The notes below the pieces were generated by a model. The model saw only the letters and a program-made list of their open reading frames with translations. It was not told the origin of the DNA and ran no database searches. Shown here in pieces: positions 22,901 to 34,900 of a stretch of 64,000 nt of DNA (its first letter is position 1; every line of letters begins with the position of its first letter). The stretch spans positions 708,605-772,604 of the forward strand of contig QANY01008720.1 of assembly GCA_003255025.1 (NCBI GenBank), written 5' to 3'. The stretch is from Datisca glomerata (taxonomy: Eukaryota > Streptophyta > Magnoliopsida > Cucurbitales > Datiscaceae). The translations under genes and the position numbers were made by a program.

Positions 22901-25900
22901 TTGCGCTCTTTTTGTATCAGTTTTACCTATAGAAAACAATCCTGCCAAATGCTCACACTCTTGCCTCACCTACAAGGAAATCATAGCATTAGATTCTTGG
23001 ACTCTTACAAAATGAAAGACCGTCATCTTCTTGAGCTGAACGTAAAAACATCCAAATCTCCAAATGTACATGTCAGAGAGAATAATAGATGATAAGGTCC
23101 ATGCAGATCATACATAAAACACAAATAACTTCCTTTGTTGTATTGGGTGTGGGTGTGGGAAGCTTTCACTTACTAAAGAGCTCTCATGTTGTTCCATCCT
23201 CGTGTACGGTTCTTTGTCCGCTTAGTTCGGATTGTTTGGTAAAGGGCACCATACACGAGGATGGAACAACATGAGAGAGACCGTATGACAAATAAATGTG
23301 AAGGTATTAATGAAAAGCAATGGCTTGTCGAATACGTAGATGACGATATACAGGGGTGGTTTCTGTTGAATATAAGGATGTTTTTACTTTATTTATTTAT
23401 TTTAATTTAGGGATAGTTTAGTATTTGTTTTTATTGCTTTTCTTCTTTAAAGCGGCACATATAAAAGCCCAACCAAGCTCTGTATTGTGGTTCAGGAGGG
23501 TGTGTTGGAATGTTATCTCACATCGCCTAAACTTACCCATTCTGTGCTGCTCAAGTACTCTTCTCCTTAACACCTAGATTTTAAGGAGTGATCGGGCTGG
23601 ACTTTTTAACTTGGTATCAGAGCCTTTATAATCCTAACCCTAAACAGCCACTCACCACTATTGCTACCCTTGGAATGTTGTCCAGGAGGGTGTGTTGGAA
23701 TGTTGTCAAACATCGCCTAGACTTGCCCATTCTGTGCTGCTCTAGTACCCGTCTCCTTAACACCTAGATTTTTAGGAGTGATCGGGCTGGGCTTTTCAAC
23801 TTGGTATCAAAGCCAATATAATCCTAACCCTAAGCAGCCACTCACCACTACTGCTGCCCTTGACTGCCACTACCGCCTACCTATGTCGTCATCCACCACC
23901 GCCGGCCATCGCCCGTTGTCAGCCGCCGGCGACTTTTCCAGCAACTTTTTTTTCCTTACCAACTTCATTTTTTTTTGAAAGGTCGGTTGCCCTAGCTAGT
24001 GTGTTGATCACAACTAGGGTCTCTCGTGATTTTCGGGTGGCTGTGCAGTTTGGTCAATTTTTTTTTCTTTTTCATGATATAAAAGGTCGTGAACAATCTT
24101 TCTTTGTCTCTCCGTCGGATTTTTGGCATTTTGTGTTGCTTTCTTGGATTCGAGATATCTGAATCTTCAAGTTTTGCTGTTGCTACTAAGCCAGATCTAG
24201 ATTATCCCGTGTGCGATGGGAGAGTTACTAACATCCTATTGAATGGACACATCTTTGCTGCCCCTCCTGCCATAGTTGTGAATTCCATTCCGGTCGGAAT
24301 ATTCCGGTTCCGGCGAGGGAACGGAACGGAATAGGAGTCGAAATTTTTCGGGAATATTTCAGTTAAGTAAATTTAGAAACCAATTATTTCAACAAAGTAA
24401 ACAATGTTGCAGTGGCGCTGCGCATGCTGGTTAAGCGCCCAGCTGCCTTCTCATCCGGGGTTAGAATCCCAGGACGCGCAAATATGCAATTTCAGACTAG
24501 TGATTTTTTTAGAAAATAACAGTTCTACACTCTTTCTAATGAGACAAAGTAAATTTCCTGTATATTTTATTTTATATTACTTCATTATTTTTATTTATAA
24601 ATAAAAATTTAGAACCTAAATATTCAAAATATGACCGGATTTTTTTCCCGAAACGCAACACCGGAATTCCAAAATATACGAAATGTTCCGCTTATTCTAA
24701 AACCGAAATGGTCACCAAAATGGAATTGAATACTATGCCTCTTGCCTCATTTTCCTCACGTATTCCTACTGCTTTTCATGTCCGCTTTGAGAAACCTAAA
24801 TGGGTTTTGGATTCCGGTGCTAATGATCATATGACCGGTGAATTGTCTTTATTCTCCACGCCCTTGGATCCTGTTCATAGCTCTGTGCGTCTGGTAGACG
24901 GTCCTATGATTAGTATTAGTGATATGGGGAGTGTACAACTTTCACCTAATCTTACCCTTTCCTCAGTTTTCATGTTCCTAAATTTGCAATGAACATTCTA
25001 TTTGTTAGCCATCTTACTAAATCTCTTAACTGTGCTGTCATTTTTTTAGCTGATAGTTGTTTCCTACAGGACCTAAGTTCAAGGAGGATTTTGCCAGGGG
25101 ATATGAGCGAGACAGACTATACTACTTCGGGTACCCACCACCTCTCCAGCCACCAGATTGAATATTATAGGGTGCTTCCTCTACTGTTTTTTATTTCCCT
25201 GTTTCTTTTTCTGCTAAAGACATACGCCTTTGGCATGCCTGTTTGGGACATGTCAACTTTCAGTACCTTTGTTTGTTATTTCCCACTTTAGTTTATGCAT
25301 GCAAACATTTTCATTTTAAATGTCGGATTTGCGAACTCCAAAAACATTGTCGAAAACCTTATATGTCTCGCTTGCATAGATCATCTGCTATGTTTGACTT
25401 GATTTATTCTGATGTGTGGGGGACCTCCCCTTATAATTTCTATGTCTATACATCGTTATTATGTTACTTTTATCGATGACTTCTCTAGGTGTACTTGGGT
25501 TTATTTACTTAAGAAAAAGTCTGAGATCTCGATTGTGCTTAAACAATTTCTTGCCACGATAAAAACTCGGTATAATATTGTAGTGCGTAGTATTTGTTCT
25601 GATAATGGGGGGAGTACATTACTAGTCATCTTTTTTTTCGTGGGTATCCGGAGCTGGGCCCCGACTAGAACGCAAAATCTCAAACGTATCCCACGGGGCC
25701 TTGAGACGCGAACCGGATAAATAATGCCTCAGCGACCCTGAAAAGTGCACTAGGGTGAGTTTTGAACCTGGGACATCGACCATTACCGGTCTATTCCCAG
25801 AGCCCGCCCACCACTAGGCCAACCCCACAGGGGTACATTACTAGTGATCTTGTCACTCATTTATCCAACCTTGGTATTCTCCAACACTTTACTTGCCCAT

Positions 25901-28900
25901 ATACCCCTAAACAAAATGGGGTAGCTGAGCGAAAGAATTTTCATCTTATGGGTGTTGCCCGATGTCTTCTAAAAGGTATGACTATTCCTCAATCTTTTTT
26001 GGGACATGGTTGTTCTGACAACCACGTATTTGATTAATAGGGCGCCTAGTAGGATCTTGGGGGGGGAAGACTCCTTTAGGTGTTTTTCACCCTGAAAAGC
26101 CTCTTTTTTTCCATCATTCCTAGAGTTTTTGGTTGCGTCTGCTTTGTTCAGGACAAAAGCCCTTCTCGAACAAAGTTGGATGACAAGTCAATTCGGTGTG
26201 CTTTTATGGGTTATGCTTCCAAGTCAAAGGGGTATCAGTGATATGATCCTTCCATTGAGTGTTTTCTCAATTCCTTGGATGTGACCTCCTGGGAGGATAC
26301 CCCCTTCTTTAACACGTCTGATGTTCGTAGGTCTCATATTTCACCTGTTGAGGATTGTCCTCGTCCTGTTCCTATTATTGATCCTACTTCCATGGATGTT
26401 CCTATTACTATCCCTACTTATATGGATGTTTATGTTGTCTCATCCTCTGCTTTACCTCCTGTTGCAGGTTCTCTTACTCATGTGTATAGTCGTCGCTCCC
26501 ATATTCCTCATTGAATGAAGGTACTGAGCCATCTTTCTCTCCTCCCCCTCAGCAATATCCTTTAAGGGACCGTCGTCCCCCAAACTATCTTACCTTATCT
26601 TGCTCTACCAATCACCCTATTAAGAACCATATTTCATATAATGATTTGTCTAGTTCTTTTCAGGGGTTTATTAGCCAGGTTGATTCTACAGTGATTCCTA
26701 GATCTGTGGGGGAGGTAAAATTAATCCCCCGATAGGTGACTGCTATGCAGGATGAGATGACTGCTATGCAGGATGAGATGACTGCCATGCAGGATGAGAT
26801 GACTGCCTTACAGAATAATCATACTTGGGACTTGATTGCTCTCCCCGAGGGAGAGAAGACGGTTGATTGTCGTTGAGTGTTCAACTTGAAATATATTACA
26901 GATGGTACAGTTAATCGATACAAAGCTCGTCTAGTAGCCAAAGGCTTTACTTAGATTCCAGGCAAAGATTTTACTGACACATTCAAAAAAGCCCTGGTTG
27001 CTAAACTTACTACTGTTCAACTCATTATCTCTCTTGCTGCTTCCCACTCTTGGCCCTTGCATCAGATGGATGTCAAGAATGCTTTTTTGAATGGCGATTT
27101 AGATGAGGTGATTCATATGGATCCTCCATCGGGGTTTTGGGCTGAGGGAGAGTATTTTAGGAAAGTTTGCCATTTGAGAAAATCGTTGTATGGGTTGAAA
27201 CGGTCTCCAAGAGCTTGGTTTGGCCGATTAAGTGAAATTATCCTTCGTGGGTTTTTAGAGATGTCATTTTGATCACACGTGCTTTATCAAACGAAATCCG
27301 ACGGGACAATGTGTTATTCTATCAGTTTATGTGAACGCCATTATCTTAACAGGTGATGACGCTCTAGGCATTGCTGGGGTCAAGAAAGATCTCAGTTCAG
27401 CGTTTGACATCAAGGATCTGGGTGGTCTGAAATATTTTTTGGGGATTGAGATAGCTCGTTCCAGTTGTGGTATTTCTTTATCTCAGCGGAAATATGTACT
27501 TAATCTTCTCGGTGACACTAGGATGACAGGATGTAGACCTGCATCCACTCCTATGGATCCGAACATAAAACTTTCTGTTGAATCTGGTGAACCATTGACA
27601 GATCCGAGTATGTATCAGGGGTTGGTCGGGAGACTTATTTATCTGACAAACACTCGTCTTGACCTAACATTTGTTGTAAGTCTTGTGAGTCAGTTTATGC
27701 ATGCTCCCTAAACTTCCCATTTGGATGATGTTTTTCAAATCTGAAGGTATTTGAAACCTTGCCCCGGTCTTGGACTTTTCTATGACTCCAAGAACACGAT
27801 TGATATATCTTGCTTTACTGATGTTGACTATGCTGGGTTTAAGACGGATAGAAGATCTACATCTGATTTTTGTTCTTTTTATGGGAAGCATCTCATCTCT
27901 TGAAAAGAAAGAAGCAGTCTGTGGTTTCTCGATCTTCTGCACAGGGTGAGTATAGGGCTATAGCTTAGGGTGCATGTGAGGTTCTTTGACTCCACTCTAT
28001 TCTTGGAGAACTTGGTTTCCCTGCCCATTTTCCGTCGACTCTGTATTGCGATAATAAGTCAGCTATCATGTTAGGTTTAGATTTTGTCCTGCATGATGCC
28101 CGTTTGCCGTCGACTCTGTATTGCGATAATAAGTCAACTATCATGTTAGCTTCAGTTTCTGTCCTGCATAAGAGGACCAAACATATTGAGGTTGACAGCC
28201 ACTTTATCTGAGAGAAAGTTCAGTCTAGAATTATTTCTACGAAGTTTGTTCCTTCATCTGAACAAACTGTTGAAGCTCTTACGAAGCCAGTTGGAAGCTT
28301 GTTTACTTCCAAAGGGAGTCATGAAGACTAGAAACTCTTTGATGTCCAACTTTTCCAAAACCCATAGCACTGGCGACGTCTCCGACATAAATGCGGGACA
28401 ATCTATACTTAAGTTCACTCTTGCAAGTTGGGTATGATGGACATTTATGCGCCAACTTGTGGGGGAGTGTTGAATATGAGGATGTTTTTACTTTATTTAT
28501 TTATTTTAATTTAGGGATAGTTTAGTAATTGCTCTTATTTCTTTTCTTCTTTCAGTATAAATACCCCATTGTATCTAGATTTGTGTTAACTCAATATAAT
28601 ATTTCTTCTACTTTTTTCTATTGTTTCTAATCAGAATATGCACTCATATTGCTACACAGGGAGTAATACGAATAGGCCACAACATGGACAAAGTAACTTC
28701 CTCTTTAACAGGTGAATTATACCTTTTCTTTTTTCACAAAAAAGATCTCACTAACTGGGCAGGTTTCAAAATAAAGATAAAGTAGCATACAGGTTTAAAG
28801 GCTGGCAGCAGAATCAAAAAGTAGATTTTCACAAAATACCTGAACTTCAAGTTCAAGCAAAGTTTTCTTTTCTACCAACTGTGAATACTTGCAGTGGTAT

Positions 28901-31900
28901 TTTATAGCAGGATCCAACTCTCCATAGCTAAGCAGGAGATGAAAACGTAACCCCCCAAGTCTCAACCAAATACGACCAAGATTACACTGCAAATCTAAGA
29001 AAATGAAAAGGAAAACATCAGTTTATGATTCAAGTAGAAAAGCATGAAGTTCATCACGAAAACATGAGGTTTTCTTTTTCAATATCAACTCGTGTTCACT
29101 TGCATAGCTTTCATTTAAAAAAAAAAGTAAATCCCAATTCATAATAAACTGCATAACTAATTCTGAAGCCAAATTTAAGAAAATAGAGGTCTACTGGATT
29201 ATTCACTCCATAAGATTCTCTCAAAAGAACTTTATTGCATAAGAGAGAAACTCATAGTTACAGAGTCACCTGTAGAGGCAGATGGAAGATAGAGCTCTCT
29301 AAGCAGAGGCTCGATGAATATGCGGACTGAGTTTTTCAATCTGTGATGACTTGACGTCATTATGAGGGCGCAAACAAGCTGAATTTGTGTTTGCTGAAAC
29401 AAAGGAAATGAAGCTACAATCACTTTTAGACAGTGTGAATTTTGAAAAATATTCCAGACTTCTTATCATAAAACTTCAAGAGCTTTAGATGAAAAGACAA
29501 GCTAAGACAAAGCAACCATAGTTAATGGATAAATGTATAGACAGCTATATTAGATAGTAGGTTGTCATGGAAAGCAATAAAATTATGACAATCTATTCAT
29601 GAAATCCTAAAATTTAGTGACATCCTTTAAGTTTATAATTATATTAAGTTGGAAGAATGTGTTAAAACACTTTTCAATTCAATTATAAATTATAATCGAG
29701 GAAAATGTTGGTACAACAGAACACGGAAATGTCGTTGTTCAGCATTTAGCAAAATATCAATGAAAATCTCGATATCAGCAACTCCAAAAAAAAAAATTAC
29801 GTTAACTAAGAATTACCACCTCAAATAATAAAATTATGAGGCAATATAAAAGAATATGCTACTTATCCTCATTCTCCTCTTTCTCCCTTGTACTTATTCT
29901 CTTATTTAATACAAATTCTTTGTTCCCTGTATATAAATGTGTCTATATATATATATNCCGAGAAAACACATTCTTGATAAAATATTTCATTTTTATATTC
30001 AAAATAATATAATATAACATCTGATTCTTTTAAAAAAAATAATAATAAACTTGTGATAATAGTTTGTACAAACTACAAACCACAAATCTATGGCCCTCAA
30101 GTTATATTAGGGAAAACTCTTCTGACACAATCGTCATTTACCTAAATGACACAGACAACTCTCTAGTTTTAAAAATGACAACTAAGTCTATTATGTTAAA
30201 AATTAAGTTTAAATGTGAAAAGACAATATTATCCCTACAACCCATCTGATCCAACCATTTTTCCAACCTAAGCGACCCAGATTTTTTCGAATTTATGAGA
30301 ATTCTAGTTCGAATATTAAAATAATTTGATTTTAAAGCTTTTCGCATCGGGAATAAAATGAGCGATAATTTTAAAATTTTGGATTTACATGATACATGAA
30401 TGGTGTTAGTTTGAAATTTAACGGTTCTAGATTTTTGTCAGTGAAACCTTGTTTTTGTTAAGTATTTTGTCAGTGAAACCTAAAATTAAGGGAGGTTTGT
30501 GTCATTTTTTAAACAAAAGGGGTGTTCGTGTCATTTAGGCAAATTAGGGGGGGGGGGGGGGGNNNNNNNNNNNCGGGCGGGGGGTGCGGGGGGTGGGGGG
30601 GGGGTCATAGGAATTTTCCCATTATATATTATATATTATGAATACATAGTCTTTAACACAAAAATAAAGTTCACTGATAGAAGAAAAACCCAGAAATAAA
30701 CCTCACAAATTTAAACACATAATATTATCTATTCTGAAGGGCCAAAACTAGCAGAAACAAAACCCAGAAGAACAAAGCAGCCCAAAGTCATTTCTGTGTT
30801 TCGCTTACCCCTTTCCCTACCAATGATACAGGAAGGCCTAACAATTTGTCCGCCAATGGAATCAAAGACAATTTGGTGATATTCATATACTCTTGGGAAA
30901 GTGAAAAGCCCAACTGGAGTCCAACTTCTCCCACGAGGAAAGAGAGCCTTTCTAGTGAAGCTCGCCTATTAGGCGTTGTGTAAGAGCTCTATGCTATTAT
31001 GGAATAGCGGTCATTGCTGAGAAAGAAATTTCCAAACCTTTCTCATTAAATTTTCCAGTCAACTCAACAAAACAGAAGATTGCGAGCCAAAACCTTGCTT
31101 CCTCTTTTTTTGGTAAGTAAATATGCTTCCTCTTCTATAAAAGATACCGGGGAGACCCTTGTCCTGGCCGGGCACTAGGGCCCTTCTTTGTTTAGTTTAT
31201 TGCCGATTGATTCACAAAATGCACTCCTCTTTCAAGAGAGAGAAGGGTGACGATGAGACAAATTAAATCAAGATATGCACTTTCTTTTCCAGTTGAAGGA
31301 GAAAGATATGGATAAGGAGAAGAAGCGCCGAGTTTCTTCCGTGTCGGAATCAGCCACTCTTGTTTAGCAATTCAAAAAACGAAAGGCTCGAAACAAAGGG
31401 TCGAAGGAACTTATCCGCTCCTTAGCCTCCGATCGATTTCCTACCTTCACCTTAAAGAGGTTCTTTCCCACGCTAGGAACCTAATAAAACGGCACAAAAC
31501 AAAAACACTAATCCGTTTCTTTTTTATCCTACTGAAGCGATCCCAGCAGCCTGAACTCCTTTTCTTCATCTCCTCTAACCCAATGGCAGCAACCTGGCCA
31601 CATCACATTTCCCTCCTTCCATTCCGCCCACCCTCCCTCCTTGCTTAGACCATGTTACAAAGTTGGATTGAATACCCAACCCTGTCCGTCTTCTATTTTA
31701 ATGAAACAATAACATTTGTTATTAATAAACGATAACAAAATGACATTCTTGCCCAAGAGCAGGACTCATAAAGGATAACAAATGGGTTGCTTAAGCAGTT
31801 TGAAACTTTTGGTATACTACTTCAATTAGAGAAGCAGATAAAAAAGCCAATATAGACTACAATAATGGCTTAAGGATATCCGAGGCAGTCTTCTCTGCCA

Positions 31901-34900
31901 AAATTGTCTCAAAATGTCTTATCCTACAGAAAATGTGTACAATTAGATATTAGCAAGTGTAGATTAAACAATGTTAACCGTGACGAACATATATTTTCTT
32001 CCCAAGATACCATTCACAGTTATCTATGCAGGCTCACTTCCGCATAGAAAGCAGGTGGTTACAATTCCAGAAATTTTCACCCAGGTGTCTATTTCCCAAG
32101 TTGGTAGCTAGTGATATGATATCATATGCTTTTAATGATATGCAAATAATTACAGTTTAATTTTATCCGATTCACAATGTCGATTTCTAACCATAGCAAT
32201 ACAAAATATGTTTAAAAAGGTAAACAACTAAAAATTACACAAATAGTTTCTTATCAAAAAAATAAAAAAAGAAGTATACCGTCGTTTTATCCCTTTGAAA
32301 AGAACCAACCATGGACTTAAGATTGACAAATTGATCAGCACCAAAAGATTTTTCGTGCGCATATAAAATCTGTAGGCGTAACAAATGTAACAAGGGGTCA
32401 GATTATCACATTCACATAATGATATGAAAACCACAAAATCAAAATAATGATGTACCTGTTGGAAAAGGGAATGAGCAGCAGATACAAGAAAGAGCTGTAA
32501 AGTAGTTCCTCTAGGAGGGCTGCACCATACATTAGATGATGCTATTCTAATCTTCAACTGGTGCATGAAAATGTTCTTGATGGCAGGTGTACTCTGACTG
32601 AATGGGCACAAAACCAAAAATAAGGAAGATATGAAAAATCGGCATCTTTTATTTGCATGCAATGACATGCTATAGATCACATTACAATATGAAGAAAGAT
32701 ATGTACATAGTACCCACAATGTGAGTTTATGAGTGCACGCATAGAGAGATGTGGGGAGGGGAGTAGAAGTATAACACCATGCAAAAGAATGGTCCCGTTA
32801 GAGCCACACAGCAAATGTCTGCGGCGTCGGACTTTTTAAAAATGCATGAGATTGCACTTTAAAGACCAGTTCCATAAATGGAACTTACAAAACAACATAC
32901 CAGTTACTGTTAATAATGTTGGTCAGCTGCTTTAATATAATTGGACCAGTGTGAAATCAATTTTGACAATGAACCAATCATATAGTCATTCACAAAGTAC
33001 TTAAATTATTAATTATACACAGTGCAACAAAAATCTCATATATTTTTTTGTGATTAGAAACGAAGAACCTATACTGACAAATCCAAGAAATAACTATATC
33101 CTACGGAATAGAACATCTTCTCATCTCCAAGTTTTTAATAAAATATATTAACTTACAGAATCTGGAAGACTGCAGCTACATTCAAAGGTTGAACTAGCAG
33201 ATGTGGTATTGTTGTATCATTACCAAGTCTTGAGAAGCTCTGCATGCAAATGCAGGAGAATCAATATGGGGTCTACTTCATCTAGCAATCAAGAAAGTGT
33301 ACCACAATTAAAATATATACCTTGACTACATCAGGGCGGTAGTTCCACAATGTCTGGTGCCACCTGAACCACATCTCAAGAACAAAACTTGCTACCTTCG
33401 CATTCACTGAAAATGTGACATAGAAGGACGATTAGCTCATAGGAAGTAGACAAGTGACAAAAATAACTCAAAGTGCATGCACCTTTATACACGAAAGACC
33501 ACTCATCCAGTGTCCACAATATATTCTGATGTGGTACAAACATTTGGGGAGGTCTTGATGAAAGTGACAGTGAAAAGTTCAGGGTGGACTTCATGATTGT
33601 GGATACCCTGCTAATTGCCTGTCATCAAATAGAAACAAAAAGATCACTTTAGGCACAACAATGAAGTGGAATAATCACAACTCAAAATAATCTTTTGCAG
33701 GATAATGACTAAAGAAAGAAGAAAGTTGAATCCTTTAGTTTACATTGACATTTACCTTGTAGAGCTTGAAATTTGATGTATTTCACAGATTACATACTAA
33801 CAATATCTGACCACTCCGTACCAACCAAGAGTCCCACGTACAACATACTTACAATTATTCACACATTTTCAAAAATGATTTGTTGTTGACCAAAACTGGA
33901 ATATGTAACAATCCACCATTAAGCGAAAGAGTAATTTATTTAGCTTTTGTGCCATAGAGGGAGTAACAATTTACTCAACTTATTATATTTTTAATCTATC
34001 ATTATCAGATTCCCAAGTCACCTCCAAGTTCAAACACATTTTTTTAAATTAACACACTCATTTAAGATGCGCACTGAAGATAGCATATAACATTTTTTTA
34101 TAGGAAACAGAAAAGTTAAATTAATAAATAATATAATGTCACTTCCAAGATAGCATATAATGTTACTATAATTTAACCACCTATTGGGCACGTCAGAATT
34201 GGATCATTGGTCATTAGACTGATGGTAGAAAAAAAACGAAAAACAAAAAAAAACAAAAATACAAAAAATAGGAAAAAAAAAGTATTGGTCATTAGAACAG
34301 TGGGCTAGGTACCGATCTTTGTATGAGAAGGCAAGCTAAGTTCTAGCCTTATAGAGAGCAAACAACTAGAGAAAGAAAATGAAGGTCATACTTCCTCTAA
34401 TCTCTTCTCATCAGCCAAAAGGATTGATGAAAGCTCCTGCAATAATGTCATATCCAGGAAAAAACTTGAGGTATCCATAAAAGGAAGGGTGTCCAGCCAA
34501 ACTTCAGAGTCCAACTTCCTAAACAACACGCCATGATCCAACGAGCAACATGCAGATGAATATTTATCAGAAACAGCAAGATCATTAGACCTCTGAATCG
34601 CCTCCCAGTTGTTCTTCTCATGTTCAAGCCTTTTCACAAGCGTCTAAAAGAGTAAGATCAATTCATTTTGTGAGTGATAACGTATATCCACACAGACAGA
34701 AAAAAATTACTACAAACCTGATATATATCCTCCAAATGCTGAACAATGACTGCGTCATCTTCACTAAACCGACATTTGTCTACCAGACATATTGACATTG
34801 AAAGACCTACATGAATAACATGTAATTAATATTAGCTTATATAGAGAACATCCAGTGTAAATAGCAAAATAGAAAAATAACTAGACTTAATCTGTTACAC

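Larger units (their letters stand above)
23364..28625 (+). mobile_element. Ty1/copia element B, decayed, gag-deleted, antisense in MDN1 intron 36/37
   Basis: The 5' LTR begins at 23364 (TGTTGAATATAAGG) but only about 85 bp survive before TRIM-like sequence (23450-23815). The leader matches element A. A gag N-terminus (from about 24150) is fused to the protease region (DSGANDHM intact, about 24810). Then come GAG-pre-integrase (about 25225-25340), integrase (25380-26040), RT (26740-27530; YVDD box reads YVNA), RNase H (27600-28280), purine tract GGGGGAG and 3' LTR 28468-28625. There are many stops and frameshifts. A hAT-like MITE sits at 24271-24737, a SINE at 25633-25832, and RNase H carries a partial duplication (28031-28171). 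Confidence 0.93.
29394..32279. other. MDN1 intron 34/35, 2.9 kb
   Basis: 29394-30109 and 31690-32279 are AT-rich with one isolated N (29957) and no recognised feature. Between them are a MITE with a sequence gap and a GC-richer insert of possible organelle origin. Confidence 0.5.
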
